Notes: generated by a model from the sequence alone, not told the origin. DNA of 64,000 nt from Streptomyces sp. NBRC 110035 (GCF_000829695.1 NZ_BBNN01000040.1:1-64000); one strand, 5' to 3'; counted from the stretch's first letter, positions 15,092-24,866 are shown. A program made the numbers and translations.

Positions 15092-17383
15092 ATGAGCCAG
15101 CCCACCACCGCCCCCGCCCGCCCCGCAGCCACCGAACGCGCCATCGCCTACACCACCAGCCTCGCCCCCATCGCCGTCGGCACCCTCGCCCCCTTCCTCG
15201 AGGGTTCCGCCGCCTTCACCGCGGCCATCGCCTACGGCACCGGAGCCGGGTTCCTCGCCGCGAACTACATGAACCGGCTCCCCGACCACCTGGTCGACCA
15301 GCTCCCGGCCGGCGACATCATCCGCGCCCACCGCTCCCCCCTGTTCACCTCCACCCTCACCACCGGCATGGCCCTGGGCATCGGAACCCTCATGGGCCCC
15401 GACGGCGCCGACGCCCTCATGGCGGGCATCCTCAACGTCCCCGCCAACCCCATCCCCGGCATCGTCTCCCTCGGCTGGTGGGCCGCCGTCGCCCTCGTCC
15501 CCTACAAACTGCGCCTCGTCCTCGCCCGGCAGCGCAAACCCAAGCCCCTCACCGCCGCGCCCCCCGACACCCCGACGGGCGCGGCGGCGCCCCGCACCCC
15601 GGCAGAGAAGATCGCCTACCGCTGGCACCAGGTCATTTCCAACCGGGACACCGGCACCCACAAGGGCCAGCACCTCACCGTCCGCACCATCTCCGCCATG
15701 CGCTGGCAGGGCACCATCACCGCCCCCACCGGCGCCTCCGTCACCGTCACCGCCGACACCATCTCCTCCGCCTACCAGCTCCCCGCCGACTGGATCACCA
15801 TCCGGCCCGGCACCCACACCGGCGAAGCCCACATCACCGTCAACCTCCAGCCCCCCGCCGAACTCGACCCGTCCACCCTCACCGGAGCCTGGACCAAGTG
15901 GGCCGCCCGCGCCGGTGGCGTCATGGCCGGCACCCACCTTGAAGAAGTACGCCCCGACCCCGTCACCGGAGGAGAAGTCGCCCGAGTCGTCGCCGACGAC
16001 AACACCGACGCCCTGCCCACCCCCGACATGCGATCCCTCGTCGGAGCCCTCCGCACCAGCCCCCTGCTGCTCTCCTACGAACCCGGCACCAACCCCCGCA
16101 AGGCCGTCGTCCGCCTGATGAAGGAAAACCCGCTCCGCGCCGGCGTGCCCTTCCCCGGCCCCCACGCCCTGCTGCCGTCCGAAGGCGGCTACATCCGCAT
16201 CGGCGTCGCCGTCTCCGGCCGCCCCGTCCGCCTCCAGCTCCTCGACCCCAAACTCGGGGCCCGCCACGTCATCGTCACCGGCGTCACCGGCTCCGGAAAG
16301 GGCGGCGTCCTCCAGCTCATCGCCCTCGCCTCCCACCTCGCCGGAGCCGTCATCCTCTACGGCGACCCCAAGGGCTCCTCCAACCCCGCCATCGAGCAGA
16401 TGGCCGCCCACTCCGGCCTCGGGGAAGACGGCGCCCTATGCACCCTGCGCATCGTCCGCGCCCTCGTAGAACACCGCATCAACGAGACCGCCCGCCTGAA
16501 GCTGAAGAACTTCGACCCGTCCGTCATGCGGCACGTCGTCGTCATCCTCGATGAAGCGTCCTCCCTCCTCGGAGACAAGGCCCAGCACCGCGCGGAAGCC
16601 AGCAGCATCATCGACCTGGTCGCCCGCAAGGGCCGCTCCCTGGGTGTGTCCCTCGTCCTTGCCAACCAGATCCTCCAGCTCGACCAGCTGGGCGGGAAGT
16701 CGTCCATCCGGGACAACGTCGTCGGCTCCGGCGGCGTGGTCATGCTCCGCTCCGACTCCTCCCAGCGCAACCTCATCGACCTGCCGCCCGGCATGGAATC
16801 CGTGAACCCCGCCGACATCCCCGCCACCTGGAGCGGCGAGGACGACACTCTCGTCTATACCGACGACGTGAAACTCGCCGACCCCGAATCCACCTTCGGC
16901 CTCGGCTACTTCATGACCACCGACGGCGTCTGCTCCATGGGCCGTTCCCTCACCCTCGAGGACGCCACCGAACACGTCGACCCGGACAAGGTGGAAGTCC
17001 CGGACGACTGGCCCGACTGGGACGACCGCGACGCCATCGCCGCCACCTCCACCCTGGAGGGCGCAGACAGCGACGACACCGGCCTGGACGACGACGGCAG
17101 CGGCGGCACCGCGTCCCTGCTCTCCGGCATCGACCTCGGACCGAAGAAGGGTCCCACCGCCGAAGAGAAGATCCTCGATGCGCTCCAGAGCTTCGCCGAC
17201 CCGGCCGGCCTCGAGACCATCTACACCAGCCGCGAGACCATCAGCCGCGTCTCCGGCGTCACCGGCTCCACCCTCGACAACACCCTCGGCAACCTCCGCC
17301 GTAAGGACTTGATTCACCGGGGCGCCGACTGCGGGCGGGAGCGCGGCACGTACGCCCTCGGTCGCCTCCCCGACGACGCGTAG
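15092..17383 (+). CDS. FtsK/SpoIIIE-family conjugative DNA translocase (TraB/TraSA type)
   Basis: 763 residues; AAGGAG precedes the ATG. Hydrophobic segments at about 20-60 and 90-145 should anchor it in the membrane. The motor domain has Walker A TGSGKGG at about 399-405 and Walker B HVVVILDEASS at about 478-488. The last 75 residues (EEKILDALQSFAD, TISRVSGVTGSTLDNTLGNL) form a winged helix like the FtsK gamma/TraB recognition domain. In Streptomyces one such hexameric ATPase moves double-stranded plasmid DNA between cells, without relaxase. No relaxase gene is seen, which fits. It is the last gene of the operon and is followed by strong hairpins. Confidence 0.88.
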   Translation: MSQPTTAPARPAATERAIAYTTSLAPIAVGTLAPFLEGSAAFTAAIAYGTGAGFLAANYMNRLPDHLVDQLPAGDIIRAHRSPLFTSTLTTGMALGIGTLMGPDGADALMAGILNVPANPIPGIVSLGWWAAVALVPYKLRLVLARQRKPKPLTAAPPDTPTGAAAPRTPAEKIAYRWHQVISNRDTGTHKGQHLTVRTISAMRWQGTITAPTGASVTVTADTISSAYQLPADWITIRPGTHTGEAHITVNLQPPAELDPSTLTGAWTKWAARAGGVMAGTHLEEVRPDPVTGGEVARVVADDNTDALPTPDMRSLVGALRTSPLLLSYEPGTNPRKAVVRLMKENPLRAGVPFPGPHALLPSEGGYIRIGVAVSGRPVRLQLLDPKLGARHVIVTGVTGSGKGGVLQLIALASHLAGAVILYGDPKGSSNPAIEQMAAHSGLGEDGALCTLRIVRALVEHRINETARLKLKNFDPSVMRHVVVILDEASSLLGDKAQHRAEASSIIDLVARKGRSLGVSLVLANQILQLDQLGGKSSIRDNVVGSGGVVMLRSDSSQRNLIDLPPGMESVNPADIPATWSGEDDTLVYTDDVKLADPESTFGLGYFMTTDGVCSMGRSLTLEDATEHVDPDKVEVPDDWPDWDDRDAIAATSTLEGADSDDTGLDDDGSGGTASLLSGIDLGPKKGPTAEEKILDALQSFADPAGLETIYTSRETISRVSGVTGSTLDNTLGNLRRKDLIHRGADCGRERGTYALGRLPDDA

Positions 17384-17401
17384 CGCAGCGACCCCAGGCG
17401 A

Positions 17402-17622
17402 CCGGCCCCCGGAACCCACTCCGGGGGCCGGCGCATGCCCGGGGGAAGGGCCCTCAGACAAACCCCGGAATCTGCGGCAGCATCACAGGTGTCGGCCCGG
17501 CCCGGTGTCCCCGCGCCCCCGGGCCGACACGCCAGACCCGCCCGGCCACCCACCCCCTGGGGCGTCCGGGCACCGCGGCCCTCGCACCTCCCCCAATCCC
17601 CCGGCGGACGTGCGAGGGCCGC
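17402..17622 (+). terminator. array of three strong hairpins at the conjugation/phage boundary
   Basis: Three perfect inverted repeats stand in a row: CCGGCCCCCGGA at 17402-17413 with its partner at 17420-17431; GTGTCGGCCCGG at 17489-17500 with 17519-17530; GCGGCCCTCGCAC at 17575-17587 with 17610-17622. None has a T-run. They begin 19 bases after the translocase stop codon and should separate its transcription from the terminase genes. They account for most of the 344-base space before 17728. Confidence 0.65.
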
Positions 17623-17682
17623 ACCCATCCCCGGGGCCGGCAGGGGGAACACCCCGCCCAAAATCAGCGATCATCCGTACAA

Positions 17683-17700
17683 GGCGCGGGGCCCGACAAC
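17683..17700 (+). promoter_or_regulatory. GGCGCGGGG element upstream of the terminase genes
   Basis: AGGCGCGGGGCC occurs about 45 bases before the small-terminase start. The same 12-mer, extended to AGGCGCGGGGCCTGASTTGT, precedes the portal (19877-19896) and scaffold (21816-21835) starts, and GGCGCGGGG is also at 38577 before the lysis genes. Likely part of a late promoter or leader. Confidence 0.35.
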
Positions 17701-17727
17701 CACACAACGAGCGGGAGCCCCACCGCC

Positions 17728-18249
17728 ATGCCACCCTCCAAAGACAAGCAAATAGAAGTCGAAACCCGCCGCACCGAGCTGCTCCGCATCCGCCGCAGGC
17801 GCCCCAAGGTGCCCTTCGGCGACCCGGAGATCCTCGCCCTCGGCTACACCTCCGAAGACTCCGCCCGCAAAGACTTCTACCGGATGCTCGAAACCCGCAG
17901 GAAAGCCCTCGACATCGAGGTCAGCGCCTACCGCGAGGAACAGAACGAGATCCTCGACCAGCTCCTCGAAACCCACCTGCCGCCCGCCGTCGCAGGCGAC
18001 ATCAAGTCCAGCGAACTGTGCCTGAAACTCCTCGAGCGGCAGGCCAAGCTGAACGGCTGGGAAGAAGCCCTCAAGGCCGAACTGTCCGGCCCCAACGGCG
18101 GACCGATGCGCGTCAGCGGCGCCACCCTCGCCGAACTCCGCAACCTCATCCGCGCCGCCGGAGACCCCGACGACGATGACGACACCCTCGAGGACCTCGA
18201 GGGCACCGACCCCGACGACGAAGCCGATGACGACGGCGACCACACCTGA
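17728..18249 (+). CDS. small terminase subunit-like protein
   Basis: 173 residues behind GGGAG. It is highly charged, with a basic N-terminal third (RRTELLRIRRRRPKVPFG, DSARKDFYRML), a helical middle and a strongly acidic C-terminus of Asp/Glu residues. Position immediately before the large terminase, with overlapping frames, makes the small subunit (DNA recognition in packaging) the natural assignment, though the sequence is too diverged for recognition by motif alone. Confidence 0.65.
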   Translation: MPPSKDKQIEVETRRTELLRIRRRRPKVPFGDPEILALGYTSEDSARKDFYRMLETRRKALDIEVSAYREEQNEILDQLLETHLPPAVAGDIKSSELCLKLLERQAKLNGWEEALKAELSGPNGGPMRVSGATLAELRNLIRAAGDPDDDDDTLEDLEGTDPDDEADDDGDHT

Positions 18250-19837
18250 CGTCCTGGACGGAGCCGACGGCAGCGTCGCCCGGCAGGCGGAGGAATACCT
18301 GGCGCTCCGGGCGGAATACCGGCGCCTGAACCGGGCGCAGCGCCGCCGCATCGCCATCAACGCCAGCGACGACGTCCGGCCCGTCCTCGCCCAGATCGAA
18401 CGGGAGATGGCCCTCGAGCGGTCCCCCGGCGCCATGTCCGCCGTCCTCACCGACGGCCGGGAGAAACAGGCCCCGCACCTCGACCTGATCGACCGGGTGT
18501 TTAGGGACATCGCCCGCGGCCGCCCCCGCAAGGTCCTCATCACCATGCCCCCACGGCACGGCAAGAGCCGGCGGGCCGCGCGCTGGGCGCCCCTCTGGTA
18601 CCTATCGCGGCACCCCGACCACCGGGTGATGATCGCCTCCTACAGCGCCGACCTCGCCGACGACCACGGCCGGTGGATCCGCGACGCCATCAACACCTAC
18701 GGGGACCAGATCGGGCTCGCCCTGCACGCCGGATCCAAGGCCGCCAACCGCTTCGACCTCGCCGACCAGGACGGCAACCGCCTCGAGGGCGGCCTGGTCA
18801 CCGCCGGCGTCGGAGGCGGTCTGACCGGCAAGGGCGCGCACCTGGCCATAGTCGACGACCCGATCAAGGACGCCGCCGACGCCGAATCCCCCACCATGCG
18901 CAAACGCCTGTGGGACTGGTGGACCTCGGTCCTCAACACCCGTGTCGAACCCGGCGGCAGCATCCTGGTGATCCAGACCCGCTGGCATGAGCAAGACCTT
19001 GCCGGGAAGATCCTCGAAGGCGAGGACGCCGACGACTGGATCCGCCTGGACCTGCCCGCCATCTGCGACAGCAAAGACGACGCCCTGGGCCGGGAGATCG
19101 GCCGCCCCCTGTGGCCCGTCCGCTACGGCGTCAAAGCCCTCGAGAAGATCCGCCGCGCCGTCGGGGAGCGCGTCTGGTGGTCCCTCTACATGCAAAAGCC
19201 GCGCCCGCTCGAGGGCGGCGTGTGGAAGTGGCCGTGGATCACCGACAACCGCATCACCCCCATGGCGTTCCGCGGCGTCGACCTCACCCGCATCGTCGTG
19301 GCCGTCGACCAGGCCGGAGGCGAAGGAGACAACCACGACGAAGTCGGCGTCATCGGCGCCGGCCGCACCCACGACGGCCACCTGTACGTCCTCGCCGACC
19401 GCTCCGCGAACATGGGTGCCGACACCTGGGGCCACGAAGCGTGCCGCCTCGCCATCGAACTCAAGGCGGACGCGTTCGTGGTGGAGGACAACTTCGGCGG
19501 CGACCAGTCCGCGCAGATCCTCCGCCAGGCCTGGGCCGACCTGGAACGCGCCGGGGAGGCCAAGGGCCTGCTGACGCCGCGGATCATCCCGGTGCACGCC
19601 AAGCAGGGTAAGAAGCTCCGCGCCGAACCGATCGCCCAGCTCGCATCCCAAGGGATCGTGCACCACGTCGGGGAGTTCCCTCGCCTAGAGGGGCAACTGG
19701 TCACCTGGATTCCGGGCATGAACTCCCCGGACCGGATGGACGCCTACGTCCACGCCTGCACCGAGCTCGCCGACCCCATGCGGGAAGGCCTGGGCGCCCA
19801 GCACTACAGCGATCAGCGGTTGCGTGGACGACGGTGA
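18227..19837 (+). CDS. terminase large subunit
   Basis: 536 residues from MTTATTPDVL, overlapping the previous gene by 23 bases. The packaging ATPase shows a Walker A-like MPPRHGKS at 107-114 and Walker B (LAIVDDP) at about 206-212; an RNase H-like nuclease domain begins near VVAVDQAGG (about 356). TRWHEQDLAG is the conserved arginine/coupling region typical of Terminase_6 proteins. It would pump the genome into proheads and cut it. Together with the frameshifted chaperones and long tape measure it defines a siphovirus. Confidence 0.92.
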   Translation: MTTATTPDVLDGADGSVARQAEEYLALRAEYRRLNRAQRRRIAINASDDVRPVLAQIEREMALERSPGAMSAVLTDGREKQAPHLDLIDRVFRDIARGRPRKVLITMPPRHGKSRRAARWAPLWYLSRHPDHRVMIASYSADLADDHGRWIRDAINTYGDQIGLALHAGSKAANRFDLADQDGNRLEGGLVTAGVGGGLTGKGAHLAIVDDPIKDAADAESPTMRKRLWDWWTSVLNTRVEPGGSILVIQTRWHEQDLAGKILEGEDADDWIRLDLPAICDSKDDALGREIGRPLWPVRYGVKALEKIRRAVGERVWWSLYMQKPRPLEGGVWKWPWITDNRITPMAFRGVDLTRIVVAVDQAGGEGDNHDEVGVIGAGRTHDGHLYVLADRSANMGADTWGHEACRLAIELKADAFVVEDNFGGDQSAQILRQAWADLERAGEAKGLLTPRIIPVHAKQGKKLRAEPIAQLASQGIVHHVGEFPRLEGQLVTWIPGMNSPDRMDAYVHACTELADPMREGLGAQHYSDQRLRGRR

Positions 19838-19860
19838 GGGGGAACCCGTCACGCCCGGTC

Positions 19861-19896
19861 CCCGTACCCTGATCACAGGCGCGGGGCCTGAGTTGT
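19861..19896 (+). promoter_or_regulatory. putative late promoter upstream of the portal gene
   Basis: CCCGTACCCTGATCACAGG at 19861-19879 has a near twin at 38471-38489 (CCCGTAGCCTGACCACAGG) upstream of the lysis block; TACCCT/TAGCCT fit a -10 hexamer and no -35 is visible. It runs into the AGGCGCGGGGCCTGA element shared with 21816. Confidence 0.4.
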
Positions 19897-19909
19897 GCGG
19901 AGGGCGGCA

Positions 19910-21793
19910 GTGGGCATCGTGTCCGGCCTGAAGCGCGTCACGATCGACGCGTGGTCCTGGCTGAACTACAAACCGATCTTTGCCGACCCTCGCGGCATGC
20001 CGCACCGGCGCGCCTTCCCCGAAGCCAAAGCCACCTGGGTCCCCCCGGAGGACGAACGCCGTCTCGCCGCTTACAAGCTGCTGGCCGCCTACGACAACAA
20101 CCAGGCCGCCGAACTCTCCGAGGTCATGGACGGCCCCGAGGCCCGCGAGAAACGCGAGTTCGGCGACCCGTCCATGTTCGTCGACGCGATCCTCGCGCAC
20201 GTCCTGGGCCGGGAGCAGCACATCACCGTTCCCGGCGCGGACGCCACCGACGCCACCGGGAAGCCCACCGCCGGGGTGGAGGCCGCGGAGCGGGTGCAGA
20301 CCCTGCTGCGGGACTGGGCCGAAGCCGAACTCCTCGCCATGCGGGTGCAGCAGACCGAGCGCAAGGCGGTCGCGCTGGGGGACGGCGTGTACCGGCTCGC
20401 CTGGGACCCGGCCAAGCAGCGCGCCACCGTGAGGGCCGTCGACCCGGGGTTCTACTTCCCGGTGCTGCCCGAGGATGGCGACGGGGAGTTCCCCGAGCGG
20501 GCGCACTTCGCGTGGGAGCTCCCGGAGGACCCACGCCGCGACCTCAAGCCGCGGATCCGGCGCATCACCTACGAGCTCGGTTCGATCGGCCCGGCCACCG
20601 CCGCCGGCGTCGACCAGGACGGGCGGGCGGTGCGGGCCGTGCGCACCATGGAAGGCCCCGACGGCAACCTGGTGCCCGTGGTCGGGCAGGGCGACACCGT
20701 GGACCCGGACACCGGGACCGTCACCCGCCTGTACGCGTGGAACGACCAGCCGTCGTACGTCACCTGCTACCTCACCGACGCCACCTGGAACCTCGAGGAC
20801 CTCAAGGGGCAGGTGGACGTCGACTCCCTGCCCCTGGACAAGGCCGTCTTCGCGACCCGCTCCGACGGCGAAGTCCTGGACCACCTCGACCTGCTCATCG
20901 ACTTCATCCCGGTGGTGCACGTCCCCAACACCGTGCCCCCGGCGGAGGAACACTGGGGGCAGTCCAGCCTGGCCAAGGTGCTGCAAGTCTTCGACGAACT
21001 GGCCGGCTCCGACACCGACTCCGCCCGCGCCTCCGCCACCACCGGCCTGCCCATGATCGCCATATCCGGCGTCAACGACCCGCGCGCCCAGATGGACGTC
21101 GGCCCCGGCGCCATGTTCAAACTCGGGGAGAACGGCAAACTCACCGCCGTCGACACCTCCCCCGCCCTGCGGGAACTGCGCGAGCACACCCACGACCTCG
21201 CCGACCGGGCCGCGAAGGTCGCCCGGCTACCCGCCGTCGCCCTGGGCACCATGAACCCCTCCCAGATGCCGTCCGGGTACGCCCTCCAACTGTCCCTGGG
21301 CCCGCTCGACTCCCTCATCGCGTCGATGCGGCTCGCCCGGGACCACAAGTACGCGCTGCTGCTGAAGTTCGTGCAACGGCTGCACCTGGCCGGGCAGCAC
21401 CCCGACTGGGCCGGCGTCCAGGTCCTCCCGGCGAAGCTCACCTTCGGCCCGTACACGCCCACCGACCGGGCCGCCATCCTCGAACAGGTCGCCCTCGGCG
21501 TGGAGAAGGGCGTCCTGTCCAAGGAAACCGGCATCGTCATGCTCATCGAGGCCGGCTTCCCCATCGAGGACGCCGCCGAGGAACTCAAGCGGATCGACTC
21601 CCGCGCGTTCATCGACGCCCGCGCCCTCGCCGATGCCCTCGGCAACCCGGACGAGGTCGCCCGCTTCCTCAACCGGCAGGCCCCGGACGAGCCCGAGACG
21701 CCGCCGGTGATCCTGCCCCCGGCCGGAGGCGACGAGGACGAGGACGACGCCCCGGACGGGACCGCCGGGGAAGGCGGGGGGAACACCCCATGA
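19910..21793 (+). CDS. portal protein
   Basis: 627 residues from a GTG behind GGAGGG. Size, place after the large terminase, and the pattern of an SPP1/A118-type portal support the call: an N-terminal alpha/beta wing, a clip and stem in the middle (DFIPVVHVPNT, SSLAKVLQVFDELAGSDTDS) and a C-terminal helical crown ending in an acidic low-complexity tail. PSGYALQLSLGPLDSL matches the conserved portal region. It would form the dodecameric ring at the capsid vertex. An alternative upstream start exists at 19895 but lacks a ribosome site. Confidence 0.88.
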   Translation: MGIVSGLKRVTIDAWSWLNYKPIFADPRGMPHRRAFPEAKATWVPPEDERRLAAYKLLAAYDNNQAAELSEVMDGPEAREKREFGDPSMFVDAILAHVLGREQHITVPGADATDATGKPTAGVEAAERVQTLLRDWAEAELLAMRVQQTERKAVALGDGVYRLAWDPAKQRATVRAVDPGFYFPVLPEDGDGEFPERAHFAWELPEDPRRDLKPRIRRITYELGSIGPATAAGVDQDGRAVRAVRTMEGPDGNLVPVVGQGDTVDPDTGTVTRLYAWNDQPSYVTCYLTDATWNLEDLKGQVDVDSLPLDKAVFATRSDGEVLDHLDLLIDFIPVVHVPNTVPPAEEHWGQSSLAKVLQVFDELAGSDTDSARASATTGLPMIAISGVNDPRAQMDVGPGAMFKLGENGKLTAVDTSPALRELREHTHDLADRAAKVARLPAVALGTMNPSQMPSGYALQLSLGPLDSLIASMRLARDHKYALLLKFVQRLHLAGQHPDWAGVQVLPAKLTFGPYTPTDRAAILEQVALGVEKGVLSKETGIVMLIEAGFPIEDAAEELKRIDSRAFIDARALADALGNPDEVARFLNRQAPDEPETPPVILPPAGGDEDEDDAPDGTAGEGGGNTP

Positions 21794-21855
21794 CGAACTG
21801 TGGTGTCCTTGATCTAGGCGCGGGGCCTGACTTGTCCACGGGAGGACTGTCCCTC

Positions 21856-22581
21856 ATGCGTCGCCCCACGCAGCGTCCCGCCGCCCCCGGCTGGGTCCAC
21901 CCCTACACCGGCCTCGCCGGTCTCGCCGTGTTCTACAACGACGGCGGCGACCCGCCCGCGGACCCGCCGAAGCCCGGACCGCCTCCCACCCCCGCCCCGT
22001 CCCCGCAGTTCACCCAGGACGACCTGGACCGGATCGCCGCCAAGGAGAAGGCCCAAGGGCAGCGGGCCGGCGCCCGTCAGGCCCTCGAGGACCTTGCCAC
22101 CGAACTCGGCTTCACCAACCCGGACGACGTGAAGACGTTCGTGGCCGCCGCCCGCAAGGCGCAGCAGGACGCCCTCACGGAGGAGGAGCGCCGCCGCCAG
22201 GAACTCGAGCAGCGCGAGCAGGAGCTGGCCACCCGCGAGGCTGCCGCCACCGCGCGGGAGCGGGCCGCGAACCGGCGGGCCGTCCTGGTCGGGCTCGGCG
22301 CCACCGGCGACGACCTCGAGGACGCCGCCGCCCTGCTGCGCGTCGCGGACGACGCCGACGACCAGACCGTCCAGGACGCCGCCGCCGCGCTGAAGGAGCG
22401 CCGCCCCGAACTGTTCGGCACGAAGCCCGCCCCGGCGCCCAGCGCGCTGCCGCCCGCGCCCGGCGGGGCCCCCGCCGGCGCGCCCCCGGCCCGCACCACC
22501 CCCGGCAAGGACGACGCCAAGACCCGGGCCCGCGAACTGGCCATCAAGATGGGCTACGCCAAGCGGCCCGACGCCGCCTGA
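21856..22581 (+). CDS. capsid scaffolding protein
   Basis: 241 residues from MRRPTQRPAAPG behind GGGAGGA. After a Pro-rich start the middle is a long charged coiled coil (TEEERRRQELEQREQELATR), followed by a helical segment and a C-terminal basic tail with ARELAIKMGYAKRP, typical for phage scaffolds that bind capsid through their C-terminus. Location between portal and capsid genes agrees. An earlier ATG at 21790 overlaps the portal stop and would add 22 residues. Confidence 0.78.
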   Translation: MRRPTQRPAAPGWVHPYTGLAGLAVFYNDGGDPPADPPKPGPPPTPAPSPQFTQDDLDRIAAKEKAQGQRAGARQALEDLATELGFTNPDDVKTFVAAARKAQQDALTEEERRRQELEQREQELATREAAATARERAANRRAVLVGLGATGDDLEDAAALLRVADDADDQTVQDAAAALKERRPELFGTKPAPAPSALPPAPGGAPAGAPPARTTPGKDDAKTRARELAIKMGYAKRPDAA

Positions 22582-22689
22582 CCAGCGGCCCGCAGACCGA
22601 GGGACCACGCCCTCTCTCCTCCCGTGGACGACACCCGCCAGGTGTCCGCACCCCCGCAGTGCAAGCAGTCCCCATGGGAGGAGATCGGC

Positions 22690-23097
22690 GTGGACATCCA
22701 GCCGACCACCACACAGGCGACCAGCACGGCCGACCGGCCGTGGCTGCTGTCGACCTACGGCACCGAGACCAACAAGACCGTCACCCTGGACGTCAGCAAG
22801 TTCACGTCCGGCACCCACTACACGGCCGCCGCGAACGGCGTCCCGAACCGGCTCAAGTCCGGTCTCCCGCTCGCCAAGGTCACCGCGTCCGGCCTGTACG
22901 CCCCCTACGCGTCCGGCGCGTCCGACGGCACCGAGGTCCTCGCCGGGCTCCTGGAGACCGAGACCGCGTTCAACACCGGCTCCACCAAGGTCGGCGCCGC
23001 CCTGCGCATCGTCGGCGACGTCGCCCGCGCCAAGCTGCCCGTCGCGCTCACCGTCCCCGCGGCCGCGAACCGCTCCGACTCCATCCACTTCTCCTGA
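22690..23097 (+). CDS. head decoration protein
   Basis: 135 residues from GTG behind GGGAGGAG. The beta-rich chain with RLKSGLPLAKVT, ASDGTEVLAGLLE and ETAFNTGSTKVGAALRIVG is characteristic of the lambda gpD/HDPD decoration family: the bulky N-terminal arm and the addressable loop are visible. It should bind at capsid threefold sites and stabilise the expanded head. It precedes the major capsid gene, as usual. Confidence 0.82.
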   Translation: MDIQPTTTQATSTADRPWLLSTYGTETNKTVTLDVSKFTSGTHYTAAANGVPNRLKSGLPLAKVTASGLYAPYASGASDGTEVLAGLLETETAFNTGSTKVGAALRIVGDVARAKLPVALTVPAAANRSDSIHFS

Positions 23098-23115
23098 GAA
23101 AGGGCGTGAACCCAG

Positions 23116-24165
23116 ATGCTTGAGGCCCTGCTCAGGGACATCACCCCGACCGACATCATCGCCTTCGCCCGCGAGGTGCAGACCCCGGCGGACTACGCGC
23201 TCACCGCGAACGTCATGCCGGAACGGCAGATCAACGGCGTCAAGTTCAAGACCCGCCGCACCAGCCGCCGCGTCAACGCCGCGAAGTACCGCGCCTACGA
23301 CGCGCAGACCCCCGTCGCGTCCCGCGAGGTCAAGCGGATCGAGACCGAGGGCATGCTGCCCCCGCTCGGCCAGAAGTACCTCGTCGGTGAGCTGGAGACG
23401 ATCCTGCTGGCCGCCCGGCGCGGCGCGGACGCGAGCGAGCTGGTGGAGTCCCTCTACGAGGACACCGCCGCGCACAGCCTGTCCATCCGCTCCCGCCTCG
23501 AACTTGCCGTCGGCGACCTGCTCACCGACGGCAAGTTCACCCTGTCCGGGGAGAACGGGCTGACCATCGAGTACAACGCGCAGGTCCCCACCGCGAACAT
23601 GCCCACCGCGGCAACGGCGTGGACCAACCCGGCCGCGGACGCCATCGCGGACGAGATGGCCTGGCTCGAGGTGCTGCGCGCCTCCGGAGCGCCGATGCCG
23701 GAGAAGGTCGTCACCTCCTACAAGGCACGCGCCCTCCTCGCCGGGAACGACGCCTACCGGTCCGCCTACTACGGCTCGGTGAACCCGTCGAACACGCCGA
23801 CCGCGACCCTCGCACCCAACGAGGTCGACACGGTCCGCGCCCGGTACAACCTGCCCCCGATCGAGATCTACGACGTGCAGATCCCGAAGGACGACGGCAG
23901 CATGGCCCGCCCGATCCCCGAGGACCGGTGGATCATGGTGCCGCCGAACCGGCAGCAGTGGGGCGAGACCCAGTACGGCATCACCGCCGAATCCATCGCG
24001 CTCACCACCGGCGACAACCCCGCCATCGAGCTGGAAGAGGCGCCCGGCATCATCGTCACCCACGGCTGGCAGGACGACCCCGTCCAGGTGTGGACCAAGG
24101 GATCCGCCGTGGCCATGCCGGTGCTGTACGTGCCGGACATCCACATCACCGCCAAGGTGTTCTGA
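23116..24165 (+). CDS. major capsid protein
   Basis: 349 residues. The pattern (MLEALLRDITPTDIIAFARE, LPPLGQKYLVGELETILL, RIIVPPN-like IMVPPNRQQWGET) is that of the Phage_cap_E group, an HK97-fold capsid protein which uses a separate scaffold and decoration protein, both present just upstream. No protease gene is seen between portal and capsid. Confidence 0.88.
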   Translation: MLEALLRDITPTDIIAFAREVQTPADYALTANVMPERQINGVKFKTRRTSRRVNAAKYRAYDAQTPVASREVKRIETEGMLPPLGQKYLVGELETILLAARRGADASELVESLYEDTAAHSLSIRSRLELAVGDLLTDGKFTLSGENGLTIEYNAQVPTANMPTAATAWTNPAADAIADEMAWLEVLRASGAPMPEKVVTSYKARALLAGNDAYRSAYYGSVNPSNTPTATLAPNEVDTVRARYNLPPIEIYDVQIPKDDGSMARPIPEDRWIMVPPNRQQWGETQYGITAESIALTTGDNPAIELEEAPGIIVTHGWQDDPVQVWTKGSAVAMPVLYVPDIHITAKVF

Positions 24166-24443
24166 TGGCGCGGCTCGTGACGGACACCTTCGTGAAGGAC
24201 CCGCAGACGCGCCTCATGGTGCATCTGCGGGCCGGTGAAGAACCCGCACCCGAGTACGCGGAGCTCGTGACGAACCCCGCCGCGTGGGAAGACGGCAAGC
24301 TCCCCACCTCCGCCAAGTCCAAGGCCGACTCGTCCGACAAGGACGACGACGCCGAGGACGCCAAGCCGGCCGCGCGTAAGACCGCGGCCCGCAAGCCGGC
24401 TCGGGGCCGGAGCGCCGCTGACGAGGGCGACAGCGGCGACTAG
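24165..24443 (+). CDS. small head-region protein with Lys/Ala/Asp-rich tail
   Basis: 92 residues; the ATG shares its A with the capsid stop. The first 45 residues (MARLVTDTFVKDPQTRLMVH) are a small beta-rich part; the rest is a charged low-complexity tail (KADSSDKDDDAEDAK and AARKTAARKPARG). Its place suggests a minor head or connector accessory. No family recognised. Confidence 0.65.
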   Translation: MARLVTDTFVKDPQTRLMVHLRAGEEPAPEYAELVTNPAAWEDGKLPTSAKSKADSSDKDDDAEDAKPAARKTAARKPARGRSAADEGDSGD

Positions 24444-24536
24444 CGGCGTGCGGGCCCGCCCCAGGTGGGGGCGCCAACCGGCGGGCCCGCACCCGCACAC
24501 CCTTCCCACCCCACACCACGCCCCAGGAGGCCAGCA

Positions 24537-24866
24537 GTGGACACCGCCGTACGGTCCTGGCTCCTCGCCGAACTCGGCACCGCAACCGACCTGGTAGACC
24601 TTGAGGCCCGCTACACCCGCCTCGGCTCGGCACGCGCCGTCGCTCTCGAGATCCTCCGTGAACGCCTCGCCGCGCTGCGTGCCCAGCCGTCCACCGTCAA
24701 CGTGTCCGGTGTCGTGGCGGTCGGCTTCGCGGAGAACATCAAGGCGTACGAGCGGCAGATCGCCGCTCTCGAGAACGGGGAGCCGCCCGCCCCCGACGAC
24801 CCGACCGACGGCAGCACCGGCAGCGGTCTCGGCATGCTGCGCCTGGTCGAACGGCCACGCCGATGA
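24537..24866 (+). CDS. head-tail connector adaptor-like protein
   Basis: 109 residues from GTG behind AGGAGG. It is helical (AVRSWLLAELGTATDLVDLEARY, with ARAVALEILRERLAALRAQP) as expected for small adaptors following the capsid gene. The C-terminus is flexible. Function is inferred from position; the next ATG overlaps its stop. Confidence 0.6.
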   Translation: MDTAVRSWLLAELGTATDLVDLEARYTRLGSARAVALEILRERLAALRAQPSTVNVSGVVAVGFAENIKAYERQIAALENGEPPAPDDPTDGSTGSGLGMLRLVERPRR

